A DNA stretch of 64,000 nucleotides from Banduia mediterranea (lineage in GTDB: Bacteria; Pseudomonadota; Gammaproteobacteria; Nevskiales; Nevskiaceae). Shown in pieces: positions 51,874 through 62,165 of this stretch (positions are counted from its first letter, which is position 1; each line of letters starts with the position of its first letter). A model generated the notes under the pieces. That model was not told the DNA's origin. It did no database searches and saw only the letters and a list, made by a program, of their open reading frames with translations. Both the position numbers and the translations under genes were made by a program. The DNA is taken from positions 44,924-108,923 of the forward strand of contig NZ_JAVRIC010000012.1 in the NCBI RefSeq assembly GCF_031846245.1, read 5' to 3'.

Positions 51874-53013
51874 ATGCGGGCGTCCAGCGTTTTAGCGCTA
51901 TTGGGAGCTGCATGTATTTTCAGCTCATCGGCATTCGCCGAAGAGTACAAGGAGATGCGCCCCTATTTCACGGAGAGTCTCACCTATACCTTCGGCGATT
52001 CCGAGCGCAATGCGGATGATGCTTGGGGTGGGTATATCGGCCTGGGGGCGGCGCTGACCGAGTACTGGGGTCTGGAAGCCGGCCTGTTCTATCAGGCATT
52101 TCCCATGGGCGGAAATTCCGATCCGAATCGCTGGGAAGAGTGGGGCGTTGAAGCCAATGCTCTTTACTTCTATTCGCGCAAGCCGAGTTTCTCCCCGTAC
52201 TTCAAGTTCGGTCTGGGTACGGCATGGACCGACCTGGAAACGCCGGCCGGCGACGCCGACACTCGCCAGCCGTTCTATCAGGCCGGCCTCGGCTTCATGA
52301 GCGCCTTCAAGTACTTCACCCTGCGCGGCGATGTCGCCTACCGCTATACCGACGCCAAGTTCTCGGGCCTTGACGACTTCCAGGAGCCGCAACTGCGCCT
52401 GGGTATCGCGATCCCGATCGGCAAGGCCGAAGTCGCGGAAGCCGACGACAAGATGACCGCCCCGGTCACCGACTCGGATGGTGATGGCGTGCTCGACGAT
52501 CGTGACCAGTGCCCCGGCACTCCTCGCGGCGTTCGCGTCGATGCCAAGGGTTGCCCGATCGATACAGACGGCGACGGTGTGCCCGATTACCTCGACAAGT
52601 GCCCGGCCTCTCCGGCAGGTACGCCAGTGGATTCCAGTGGTTGCCCGCTGGCGACCAAGGTCGACCGCAAGTTCGAGGATGTGAACTTCGGGTTCGATCG
52701 CTTCGACCTGACCGACTACGCTCGCGTGACCCTCGACAAGACGGCGGGCGAGATCAACGCCATGGTCCAGAAGAACCCGGGTGTCCGTATCGAGGTTGAA
52801 GGTCACACCGACTCGATTGGCACCAACGAGTACAACCAGGCACTGGGCGTGCGTCGTGCCACTGCGGTCAAGGATTACCTGATCCGTAAGGGTGTGAGCG
52901 GCGATGTGATCACCACTCGCAGCTACGGTGAGACCAAGCCGATCGCCACCAACGATACGGCCAAGGGACGCCTGCTCAACCGTCGCACCGAGATTCGCGC
53001 GACGTCCGAGTAA
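51874..53013 (+). CDS. OmpA-family outer membrane protein with TSP3 repeats
   Basis: A 379-aa porin-like protein. The signal peptide ends SSSAFA. An eight-strand beta-barrel (about 24-200) is followed by two thrombospondin type 3 calcium-binding repeats (DSDGDGVLDDRDQCPGTP and DTDGDGVPDYLDKCPASP). The C-terminal OmpA domain (GHTDSIGTNEYNQALGVRRA) binds peptidoglycan. ATG 51874 has a GGGAG ribosome site. A strong terminator follows. It resembles OprF-type envelope-stabilising proteins. Confidence 0.93.
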   Translation: MRASSVLALLGAACIFSSSAFAEEYKEMRPYFTESLTYTFGDSERNADDAWGGYIGLGAALTEYWGLEAGLFYQAFPMGGNSDPNRWEEWGVEANALYFYSRKPSFSPYFKFGLGTAWTDLETPAGDADTRQPFYQAGLGFMSAFKYFTLRGDVAYRYTDAKFSGLDDFQEPQLRLGIAIPIGKAEVAEADDKMTAPVTDSDGDGVLDDRDQCPGTPRGVRVDAKGCPIDTDGDGVPDYLDKCPASPAGTPVDSSGCPLATKVDRKFEDVNFGFDRFDLTDYARVTLDKTAGEINAMVQKNPGVRIEVEGHTDSIGTNEYNQALGVRRATAVKDYLIRKGVSGDVITTRSYGETKPIATNDTAKGRLLNRRTEIRATSE

Positions 53014-53043
53014 AAGGTCGCCGACCGTAGTAGCGTCATCAAG

Positions 53044-53074
53044 CCCTCGCCGGTTTATCCGGCGGGGGTTTTTT
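53044..53074 (+). terminator. Rho-independent terminator after the OmpA-like gene
   Basis: A 10-bp stem (CCCTCGCCGG with CCGGCGGGGG, one T-G) and a 5-nt loop, followed by six T. Confidence 0.95.
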
Positions 53075-53196
53075 CTTTGTCGGCTTTCGTCGACGTTTGA
53101 TCGCCCGCGACTTGCTTCAATGTCGTGACGCTGGGTAGTCTCGACAAGCAGTCCGCTCTCAAGGCTCGGGCTTGGCGAATTGGGGGAACACAATTG

Positions 53197-53985
53197 ATGA
53201 GACTTTGCGGCCCGGTGCTGTTGCTCGGCTTGTTGTTCAACGGCACGGTTCACGCCGAAGTCTGCGTGGACGGCGATGTTGACGGCGTCTGCGATGATCT
53301 CGATGACTGCCCGTATACCGAGCTGTCCGCATTCGTGGGTGCGAACGGTTGTGCCCTGGACGGTGATGCGGATGGGGATGGAATCGCCGATCAATCCGAT
53401 CGCTGTCCGTACTCTCCGCAAGCTGCGATTGTGAATGCCCAGGGCTGCGCGGCGGATTCCGACAGAGACGGTGTCCCGGACGGCCCGGACCGGTGCCCGG
53501 CCACGCCATCCGGCATGAGCGTGGATGAGCATGGCTGTCAGGCCGACCGGGCGAGCTCTTCGAGTTCCGCCCGCGCGGCGGCGGCCAGTTCGCCCGACAA
53601 CCAGGCGGGCGAGGGGCCTGGTGGTTCTGTGACCGATTTTGATCCGACTTCAGACAGTCCGCCGCCGACGGTACTGCCAATGAAGATCGACGGCTACCTG
53701 CGCAACTCAAGCAACATCCCGAGCGAAGCGATGCACAGGCTCGCCGATACGGCGGATGTTGTGACGCGGCGTCTTGAACGTGAGCCCGAGCTCAGCATCA
53801 CCGTGACTGGATACGCGGATGCTCGTGATGAAGCGTCACTGGTGCACGCCCTGTCCGAAAATCGGGCAGCCCTGCTGCGCGCCGCACTCGGTGCCAAAGG
53901 TGTTCCGATGTCCCGCATCTATGCGGTCAGCGGAGGCGCATCGACCCAGGGCGCAAGTGCGCTGATCGAGTGGACGCAGCGCTAG
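53197..53985 (+). CDS. Second OmpA-like protein with three TSP3 repeats, no barrel
   Basis: A 262-aa protein. The signal peptide ends near TVHA. Three thrombospondin type 3 calcium repeats (each D.D.DG..D..D.CP) run directly from the mature N-terminus. A Ser/Ala/Pro-rich linker (about 130-165) and a degenerate OmpA-like domain (VTGYADARDEASLVHALSENRAALL) follow. Unlike its upstream neighbour it has no beta-barrel, so it is likely periplasmic and peptidoglycan-bound. It appears to be a partial duplication of the neighbour followed by divergence (inference). It is convergent with hemH. Confidence 0.87.
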   Translation: MRLCGPVLLLGLLFNGTVHAEVCVDGDVDGVCDDLDDCPYTELSAFVGANGCALDGDADGDGIADQSDRCPYSPQAAIVNAQGCAADSDRDGVPDGPDRCPATPSGMSVDEHGCQADRASSSSSARAAAASSPDNQAGEGPGGSVTDFDPTSDSPPPTVLPMKIDGYLRNSSNIPSEAMHRLADTADVVTRRLEREPELSITVTGYADARDEASLVHALSENRAALLRAALGAKGVPMSRIYAVSGGASTQGASALIEWTQR

Positions 53986-55064
53986 AACGTCCGCTTCAGT
54001 TCCGCGATCCGTTCATGCTGGGGGGCGATCGGCGGCGGTTCTGAGCTGGGCAACCATCCAACGAGGTTTGAGCGGACCAGTGCCTGGAGAGCGTCGGCAT
54101 GCCCGGGTGCATCGTTCAGCGCGGGGATGTAGCGTAGTTCGCGTCCGCCGGCGGCCAGGAAATCGTCCCGATTTCGAATGGCGATCTCTTCCAGCGTTTC
54201 CAGGCAATCCACCGCGAATCCGGGGCACAGCACATCAACCGAGGAGACGCCTTGAGCACCAAGGGCCTTCAGCGTCACATCGGTATAGGGCTCCAGCCAG
54301 GGGGTGCGACCGAAACGGCTCTGGAATGTGATCACGACGCGATCCCGCGTGCAGCCGAGGTCGGCGATCAGCAAACGCGCGGTTTTCTGGCATTGGCAGT
54401 AATACGGGTCGCCGTTGGTGACGTAGTGCTTGGGGATGCCATGAAACGACAGCATCAGGCGCTCGGACTGACCTTTGGTCTCCCAGTGTTCGCGCACGCT
54501 GTTCGCAAGCGCAGCGATGTAGCCCGGATCGTCATGGTATTGATGGATCGAACGCAGTTCCGGCATCCAGCGTCGCTGCATCAATGACGCGAATACGGCA
54601 TCCATGACCGCTGCGGTCGTGGACCCTGAATATTGCGGATATAGCGGCAATACGAGGATGCGCCGTACGTTTTCGCGCTCGAATCGATCCATTGCCGCCG
54701 CGATGGACGGCTGGCCGTAACGCATCGCCAGAACGGTTACCACCGATGTTCCGAGTTCGGTGCTAAGGCGATCCGCGAGTGCACCAGTGAGTTGTTGCGA
54801 GCCGACGAGCAGGGGAGATCCGCCGTCCTGCCAGACAGCGGCGTAAGCGTGAGCGACCCGCTTGGGCCGAAACGGCAGCACGAAGCCGTACAGGATCGGC
54901 AGCCAGATCGCACGGGGTATTTCGACTACGCGCGGGTCGCTCAGAAATTCGGCAAGGTAGCGCCGAACGGCTTGCGGCGTCGGGCTGTCCGGCGTGCCGA
55001 GGTTGACCAGCAAAACCCCCAGCTTGGGCGTTGTCGTGTGCGCGAGCGTTTCTTTGGGGTTCAT
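53982..55064 (-). CDS. hemH: Ferrochelatase
   Basis: Inserts Fe2+ into protoporphyrin IX, 360 aa. The catalytic His is in LSFHGIPKHY and the metal-site Glu in CPGFAVDCLETLEEI. LLVNLGTPDSP is the typical start, and the CQCQKTARL segment follows. The 3' end overlaps the convergent OmpA-like gene by four bases. It lies 11 bp downstream of the AGCS symporter gene and is probably co-transcribed. Confidence 0.96.
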   Translation of the reverse strand: MNPKETLAHTTTPKLGVLLVNLGTPDSPTPQAVRRYLAEFLSDPRVVEIPRAIWLPILYGFVLPFRPKRVAHAYAAVWQDGGSPLLVGSQQLTGALADRLSTELGTSVVTVLAMRYGQPSIAAAMDRFERENVRRILVLPLYPQYSGSTTAAVMDAVFASLMQRRWMPELRSIHQYHDDPGYIAALANSVREHWETKGQSERLMLSFHGIPKHYVTNGDPYYCQCQKTARLLIADLGCTRDRVVITFQSRFGRTPWLEPYTDVTLKALGAQGVSSVDVLCPGFAVDCLETLEEIAIRNRDDFLAAGGRELRYIPALNDAPGHADALQALVRSNLVGWLPSSEPPPIAPQHERIAELKRTF

Positions 55065-55074
55065 CCCGAGTGCA

Positions 55075-56733
55075 TCATTTGTCTTGGCCTAGGGTGCCGA
55101 GTTTGAGGCGCCGGAAATAGTCCTTGTAGGCGCCCATCGCCTTGCCGCCGAGCAGCACCATGGTCGGCAGGTTGACGGCGAGCATGAAGCCCAGCGCGAT
55201 GGTACTGAGCGTATCGATTTGCGTATCGGTTTTGATGAAACCCAGGCAGGTCACGAATACCAGCACGCACCACAGCAGTCGGTAGGGCGTGACCGCGCGT
55301 TCGCCGAGCAGGTAGACCACGCCCTGTTCGGCGTAGTAGCTCCAGGTGATGATCGTGGAGAGTGCGAAGAACCACACGGTCAAGGTTACCATCCAGCGCC
55401 CCAGCCCGGGAAAGGCGCTGTCGAATGCCTTGGCGGTCAAGGTGGCGCCGGGGTAGTACGAAAACAATCCACGTTCGGCAAAGACCGGCGCGCTTTCTGA
55501 TTCCAGCGCCCGCCACCGAACCTCTGGCCCGTCGTTCCCGGACACGACATCGCCGAACAGCGATGCGCGCTTCTGTTCCACCTCGACCACAACGAACACC
55601 TGATCGCCCGCCGTCCACTCACCGTTCTGCGGCGGCGTGGTGATGCTGGGCACCCATGTACCAGGCGAGGATTCGACGATAGTGGGCTGTGCCATCCATT
55701 CGGCCGTGGCGGCTCGGGACCAAACGCCGCTGGACAGAATCACCAGCGCGGTGATGGTGCAAACCACGATCGTATCGATGAAGGGTTCCAGACCGGCGAC
55801 CACGCCTTCGGTGACCGGCTCGGAGGTCTTGACTGCCGAATGCGCGATCGGCGCCGAGCCCAGCCCGGCTTCCGAGGAAAACAGCGCACGCTTCATGCCG
55901 AAGATGAAGCTGGTGCCGAAGGCGGCGCCGGTAAACGCCCCGACACCTTCCGCCGGTGAGAAAGCCGAAACGAAAATCAGGTGGAACATCGCCGGCAGTT
56001 GCTCGGCGTTGGCCAGCAGAACCGCAAGCCCGCTGATTACATAAAGCGCGCACATGATCGGCACCACGGTACCGGCAATTGCGCCGATGCGGCGAATGCC
56101 GCCGAGAATGACCGCGCCCACCAATATCGCCAGCACCAGTCCGGTGATCCAGGTCGGAACACCGAAGTAGAGCCGGCTCAGTTCAGCCACGTTCCAAGCC
56201 TGGAACATATTGCCACCGGTTATCCCGAACACGATCAGCGGAATCGTGAACAGCAGCCCCATGATGACGCCGAACCCTGCCAGTTTCGGGGACAGTGCGG
56301 CGAACCCCTTTTTGCACACCCACATGGTTCCGCCGTGGGGCTCGTCGGGATTGCTCATGTCGCGGTACAACAAGGCCAGCGTGACCTCGGTGCTCTTGAT
56401 CGCCATGCCGACCAGACCCACCACCCACATCCAGAATACCGCGCCCGGCCCCCCCAGGCTGACCGCGATGGCCACGCCTCCGATATTGCCGAGACCGACC
56501 GTGGCCGACAGCGCGGCCGACAAGGCCTGGAAATGCGTAAGGACGCCGTTACCCTCACCGGTGATTCCGGGCACCTTGCCGCGAATCAAGGCGACTCCGT
56601 GCGTCAGCGAACGATACTGGCTGAAGCCGCTCCAGATCGTGAACAACACGCCCACGCCGAGCAGGCTGAGCAGCACCGGCACGGAGAGCATGACGCCATT
56701 GATTGCGCCCAGTACCTCGAAAAACCCTTGCAT
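55075..56733 (-). CDS. AGCS-family sodium:alanine/glycine symporter
   Basis: A 552-aa integral membrane protein with about ten TM helices. Family blocks are GNIGGVAIAVSLGGPGAVFWMWVVGLVGMAIKSTEVTLA, EPHGGTMWV and ALFSSEAGLGSAPIAHSAVKT. A hydrophilic insert (about residues 340-415) sits late in the protein, longer than usual for the family. It imports alanine or glycine with Na+ by analogy. It is four bases from the upstream NSS transporter gene. Confidence 0.93.
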   Translation of the reverse strand: MQGFFEVLGAINGVMLSVPVLLSLLGVGVLFTIWSGFSQYRSLTHGVALIRGKVPGITGEGNGVLTHFQALSAALSATVGLGNIGGVAIAVSLGGPGAVFWMWVVGLVGMAIKSTEVTLALLYRDMSNPDEPHGGTMWVCKKGFAALSPKLAGFGVIMGLLFTIPLIVFGITGGNMFQAWNVAELSRLYFGVPTWITGLVLAILVGAVILGGIRRIGAIAGTVVPIMCALYVISGLAVLLANAEQLPAMFHLIFVSAFSPAEGVGAFTGAAFGTSFIFGMKRALFSSEAGLGSAPIAHSAVKTSEPVTEGVVAGLEPFIDTIVVCTITALVILSSGVWSRAATAEWMAQPTIVESSPGTWVPSITTPPQNGEWTAGDQVFVVVEVEQKRASLFGDVVSGNDGPEVRWRALESESAPVFAERGLFSYYPGATLTAKAFDSAFPGLGRWMVTLTVWFFALSTIITWSYYAEQGVVYLLGERAVTPYRLLWCVLVFVTCLGFIKTDTQIDTLSTIALGFMLAVNLPTMVLLGGKAMGAYKDYFRRLKLGTLGQDK

Positions 56734-56736
56734 CGT

Positions 56737-58071
56737 TTATCCCTTGAGGGCGGAAATCAGAATCCATGCGATCGCGATCGGAGCCACGAATCGCAATATG
56801 AATAACCAAGCGCCGGCCCAAGCTTGCGATAGTTCGCCCCCGTTGGACAGAGCGCGCAAGGCCGGTTTCGCCCAGAACCAGCCGACGAACAGGGCCGTGA
56901 ACAGCCCGCCTGTCGGTAGCAACACGCTGTTCGACAGGAAATCCACCAGATCGAACCAGTTCTTACCGAATACGGTGACATCCGACATTACGCCGAATGA
57001 CAGCGAGGCCGGAATCCCGAGCAGAAAGCAGACCGCCGAGGCGGCGACGACGACCACCCGGCGACTCAAGCCATGCTCATCCACGAAGTAGGCCACCAAT
57101 GGTTCCAGGATCGATACGGCTGAGGTCAGCGCAGCGATGGCTAGCAGTGAAAAGAACAGCACGCCAAAGAAGTTGCCGAACGGCATCGCGGCAAATACGG
57201 CGGGTAGCGTGATGAACGTCAGGCCGGGGCCGGCCGAGGGGGAAAGCCCTGCCGCGAAGACGGCGGGGATCACCATCAGACCCGAGAGAATGGCCACGGC
57301 CGAATCGATCAGCCCGATCGTCAATGCGGCCGACGGCAGATTTTCCCTGGCGGACAGGTAGGAACCGTACGTCAGCATCGTGCCCATTCCGATCGACAGC
57401 GAGAAAAAGGCCTGGGAGATCGCCGCGAAGAAGGTATCGGCGGTGACCGCGCTCCAGTTCGGCTTGAGATAGAAGATAAGGCCATCGGTGGCGCCGGGCA
57501 GCGTGACCGAGCGGACCACCAGTATTAGCAGCAAGGCAAACAAGGCCGGCATCAAGACCTTGTTGGCTCGCTCGATGCCGGCATTGATGCCACCGACGAC
57601 CACGATGCCGGTGATCAGCATGAAGCCACCGGCATACACGATTGGTTGCACCGGGTCGGCAACGAAATCGCCGAACAGGTCGGTCAGCGCCGCCGAGTCG
57701 GTCGTATCCAGAGCACCCTGCGCCATGTGCACGATATAGGCGAGCGTCCAGCCCGCAACCACAATGTAGAACGAGAGGATCACGAAGCCGGTCAGGACAC
57801 CGAGGTAGCCCACCAGCGGCCAGGCGCGCCCGCCGAGGAGCTTGAATGCACCGACGGGATTGCGTTGTGCGGAGCGCCCGACCAACATTTCCGCCACGAC
57901 CAGCGAGATGCCGAAGGCTAGAATGATTCCGAGATAGATCAGCAAAAAGGCGCCACCGCCATTTTGGCCGGTGGTGTACGGAAAGCGCCAGATGTTGCCA
58001 AGTCCGACGGCCGAACCGGCCGCCGCCATGATGAACCCGAAACGACTTCCCCAGTGTTCGCGACTGTTCAT
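56737..58071 (-). CDS. NSS-family sodium-dependent transporter
   Basis: LeuT/SNF-type symporter, 444 aa. The start WGSRFGFIMAAAGSAVGLGNIWRFPY holds the Na+/substrate-binding unwound helix. About eleven TM helices follow, as in the MhsT/TnaT-type bacterial members. The substrate, probably an amino acid, is not determinable. It is first of the NSS-AGCS-hemH run. Confidence 0.93.
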   Translation of the reverse strand: MNSREHWGSRFGFIMAAAGSAVGLGNIWRFPYTTGQNGGGAFLLIYLGIILAFGISLVVAEMLVGRSAQRNPVGAFKLLGGRAWPLVGYLGVLTGFVILSFYIVVAGWTLAYIVHMAQGALDTTDSAALTDLFGDFVADPVQPIVYAGGFMLITGIVVVGGINAGIERANKVLMPALFALLLILVVRSVTLPGATDGLIFYLKPNWSAVTADTFFAAISQAFFSLSIGMGTMLTYGSYLSARENLPSAALTIGLIDSAVAILSGLMVIPAVFAAGLSPSAGPGLTFITLPAVFAAMPFGNFFGVLFFSLLAIAALTSAVSILEPLVAYFVDEHGLSRRVVVVAASAVCFLLGIPASLSFGVMSDVTVFGKNWFDLVDFLSNSVLLPTGGLFTALFVGWFWAKPALRALSNGGELSQAWAGAWLFILRFVAPIAIAWILISALKG

Positions 58072-58219
58072 TGCAATTGTGATCCCCGTAAATGGATCAG
58101 CCGCCGGTAGTTCTCACTCCGACGGCTGTACGGACTACTTCCAATGGTCCGTCTTCAATAGACTGTTTGTAGCAGATTTGATGCCTGACCGACGAACGAC
58201 CGCGTACCGTTCACCGCTT

Positions 58220-59494
58220 TCACCGTTCCACGATCGCGACGACTCCTACGCCGCCGGCCGCGCAGATTGAAATCAGCCCGCGTCCCTTGCCGTCCTGCGA
58301 CAGGATCTTTGCCAGATTGGCCACGATCCGTCCTCCGGTCGCTGCGAATGGGTGGCCGGTCGCAAGCGAACCGCCCCTCACATTGAGCTTGCTGCGATCG
58401 ATCGCTCCAAGCGGCTTGTCGAGGCCGAGCTTTTCCTTGCAGTAAACCGGATCCTGCCAGGCCTTGAGCGTGCACAGCACCTGCGCCGCAAAGGCTTCGT
58501 GGATTTCGTAGTAGTCGAAGTCCTGCAGGCTCAGGCCGGCGCGTTCCAGCATGCGCGGAACCGCGTAGGCCGGCGCCATCAGCAGGCCTTCCTTCTTTTG
58601 AACGTAGTCCACGGCCGCGGTTTCACAGTACGTCAGATAGGCTAGCGGCTCGATCCCGCGCGATTTCGCCCATTCCTCGCTCGAAAGCAGCACGGTGGAC
58701 GCACCGTCGGTGAGCGGCGTGGAGTTGCCCGCCGTCAACGTCCCGTTCTGCCGGTCGAAGGCCGGCTTGAGCGAAGCGAGTTTCTCCAGCGAGATGTCCG
58801 CGCGCAGATTGTTGTCGCGCTTGACGCCGGCGAACTCCACCAACAGGTCATCGTAGAAGCCCTCGACATAGGCCTGGGCGGCCTTGTGATGGGACTCGTA
58901 GGCCAGCTGATCCTGCTCGTCGCGCGGAATGTTCCATTCCTTCGCCATCACTTCACAGTGCTCGCCCATGCTCATCCGGGTGCGGGGCTCCAGCACGGAC
59001 GGAACCGCAGGCGCCAGCATCGATGGCCGGATACGCGCCAGAACCTTGAGCCTTTGGCCGGTGGACTTGGCGCGATTGGCGTCCAGCAGGATCTTGCGCA
59101 GTTTGTCGTTGACGGCGATCGGCGCATCGGAAGTCGTATCCACGCCGCCGGCGATGCCGACCTCGATCTGGCCCAGAGCGATCTTGTTGCCCACCAGAAT
59201 CGCGGCTTCCAGGCCGGTGCCACAGGCCTGCTGCACGTCATATGCCGGGGTTTCGGGAGCCAGGCCGGAGGACATCACGCACTCCCGGGTAAGGTTGAAA
59301 TCGCGTGAGTGCTTGAGCACCGCACCGGCGGCGACTTCGCCCAGGCGATCTCCATGCAGTTGGAACTTGTCGACCAGGCCCCGCATCGATGCCGTCAGCA
59401 TGTCCTGATTCGACTTGTGGGAGTACGCCGTGTTCGATCGGCAGAACGGAATGCGCGTGCCGCCCAGAATCGCAATCTTGCGGATTTCAGTCAT
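58220..59494 (-). CDS. Acetyl-CoA C-acyltransferase (thiolase, FadI-like)
   Basis: Degradative-type thiolase, 424 aa. The nucleophilic Cys is in VQQACGTGLEAA, the HEAF motif in YEIHEAFAAQ, and the second His in ATGHPFAATGGR; CAAGGVG carries the C-terminal Cys. The length and the opening IAILGGTRIPFCRSNTAY are typical of FadI-type thiolases of beta-oxidation. No fadJ partner is adjacent. Its leader contains a terminator-like hairpin at 59519. Confidence 0.92.
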   Translation of the reverse strand: MTEIRKIAILGGTRIPFCRSNTAYSHKSNQDMLTASMRGLVDKFQLHGDRLGEVAAGAVLKHSRDFNLTRECVMSSGLAPETPAYDVQQACGTGLEAAILVGNKIALGQIEVGIAGGVDTTSDAPIAVNDKLRKILLDANRAKSTGQRLKVLARIRPSMLAPAVPSVLEPRTRMSMGEHCEVMAKEWNIPRDEQDQLAYESHHKAAQAYVEGFYDDLLVEFAGVKRDNNLRADISLEKLASLKPAFDRQNGTLTAGNSTPLTDGASTVLLSSEEWAKSRGIEPLAYLTYCETAAVDYVQKKEGLLMAPAYAVPRMLERAGLSLQDFDYYEIHEAFAAQVLCTLKAWQDPVYCKEKLGLDKPLGAIDRSKLNVRGGSLATGHPFAATGGRIVANLAKILSQDGKGRGLISICAAGGVGVVAIVER

Positions 59495-59518
59495 TTATCA
59501 GAGTCCTTGAAAGGCGTT

Positions 59519-59542
59519 AAAGCCCCGCCCGCGCGGGGCTTT
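59519..59542. terminator. Terminator-like hairpin between thiolase and groES
   Basis: AAAGCCCCG pairs perfectly with CGGGGCTTT around a 6-nt loop. It looks like a compact bidirectional terminator, yet it lies 25 bp upstream of the thiolase start and upstream of the groES promoter, so no annotated gene ends at it. Confidence 0.6.
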
Positions 59543-59575
59543 CTTGATACGCCGAAAAAAGAATTCAGGGAAGCC

Positions 59576-59601
59576 CTTGAAAAGGGCCGGGCGACCCATA
59601 T
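59576..59601 (+). promoter_or_regulatory. Sigma-32 heat-shock promoter of groESL
   Basis: CTTGAAA (59576-59582), a 12-bp spacer and CCCATAT (59595-59601) match the RpoH consensus closely. Transcription should start near 59608. A leader of about 150 nt follows, with hairpins at 59604-59630 and 59648-59681. No CIRCE element was seen. Confidence 0.85.
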
Positions 59602-59756
59602 CATTAGCAGCCCTCGTGGGAGACTGCTAACAGCGAGGCTGATTGCCGCCTAAGGGCCCATCTTTGATGGACTACTTAGGCTGCACGTCCGCCCGCTGTT
59701 GGGCGAGCAATCCGCGGGCCAACCCAGTCATCAATTTTTTTGCTGGAGACATTTAG

Positions 59757-60050
59757 ATGGAATTGAACCTGCGTCCTCTGCACGATCGTGTGATCGTCAA
59801 GCGCCTGGAAGAAGAGCGCACATCGCCCGGCGGCATCGTGATTCCGGATTCGGCTGCTGAAAAGCCGATCAAGGGCGAAGTCCTGGCCGTTGGCCCGGGC
59901 AAGCTGCTCGACGACGGCAGCGTCCGTCCGAGCGATCTCAAGGCCGGTGACACCGTGCTGTTCGGCAAGTATTCCGGTACCGAGGTCAAGCTCAACGGCG
60001 CCGACTACGTAGTGATGCGTGAAGACGACATCATGGCCGTGTTCAGCTAA
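59757..60050 (+). CDS. groES: Co-chaperonin GroES
   Basis: Heptameric lid of the GroEL chamber, 97 aa. [12 protein letters not shown], the mobile-loop region [19 protein letters not shown] and EVLAVGPGK are standard. A GGAG ribosome site lies before the ATG. It is transcribed with groEL from the sigma-32 promoter. Confidence 0.99.
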   Translation: MELNLRPLHDRVIVKRLEEERTSPGGIVIPDSAAEKPIKGEVLAVGPGKLLDDGSVRPSDLKAGDTVLFGKYSGTEVKLNGADYVVMREDDIMAVFS

Positions 60051-60070
60051 ACACGCGCGTACACCTTTAA

Positions 60071-61726
<1,656 letters not shown>

Positions 61727-62067
61727 GAAGCTCGCTTCCTGGCAACAAGCTGTCAATGATCGGGGCGCCTCTGGCGCCCCGATTTTTGTTTGTGGTCTAC
61801 ATTGTGGTCTGCTTCATGCCGATGATGTCGGGTGTTGTCGTGCTGGCATGGTATGAATTATCTACGTCAAGTCACTTATATTGATGTGGACTCGGGATAC
61901 TCTGTCGAGGTAGTCGGTTATCCGAGTACTTGGATTCGGGCAACTCGTAGCGGTCATCAAATGAATGACCCAGAACCATAAGAGATATGTCCTGCCGGAC
62001 TGAAGGCTCGGTTTGTGGGCCAGTCGCTCCCATGAAACGGGGCGAGCTTCATGTGCGAGGAGGACCA
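61727..62067. other. groEL-cas1 junction, lower GC, no clear gene
   Basis: Apart from the groEL terminator, the 340 bp hold no convincing gene. The base composition is clearly more AT-rich than the surroundings, which may mark the edge of acquired DNA. Just upstream of the 31-codon ORF is a CATGAA...TTCATG inverted repeat (62033-62055) overlapping a GCTC...GAGC pairing. No I-F-type CRISPR repeat is recognisable. Confidence 0.5.
61759..61788 (+). terminator. groEL terminator
   Basis: A perfect 11-bp stem (ATCGGGGCGCC/GGCGCCCCGAT) with a 3-nt loop, then TTTTG. Confidence 0.97.
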
Positions 62068-62163
62068 ATGCGACACATTCAGCAAAGAATTATTGACTCG
62101 TTTGCCGCTGTGGATGGCGCGGCAGCCTTGTTGCCACTGTCAACCAATTCGAAAGCGCGCTGA
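62068..62163 (+). CDS. 31-codon ORF coupled to cas1
   Basis: A short ORF beginning MRHIQQRIIDSFAAVDG, preceded by the strongest ribosome site in the neighbourhood (GAGGAGG, 4 nt from ATG). Its TGA is two bases before the GTG of cas1, which has no ribosome site of its own. It could be a leader peptide for coupled translation of cas1, or the truncated start of a lost gene. I do not recognise the peptide. Confidence 0.5.
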   Translation: MRHIQQRIIDSFAAVDGAAALLPLSTNSKAR

Positions 62164-62165
62164 CC

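Noticed and set aside
61860..62067. CRISPR leader or repeat upstream of cas1
   Set aside because: No repeated unit and no I-F-type palindromic repeat found by eye.
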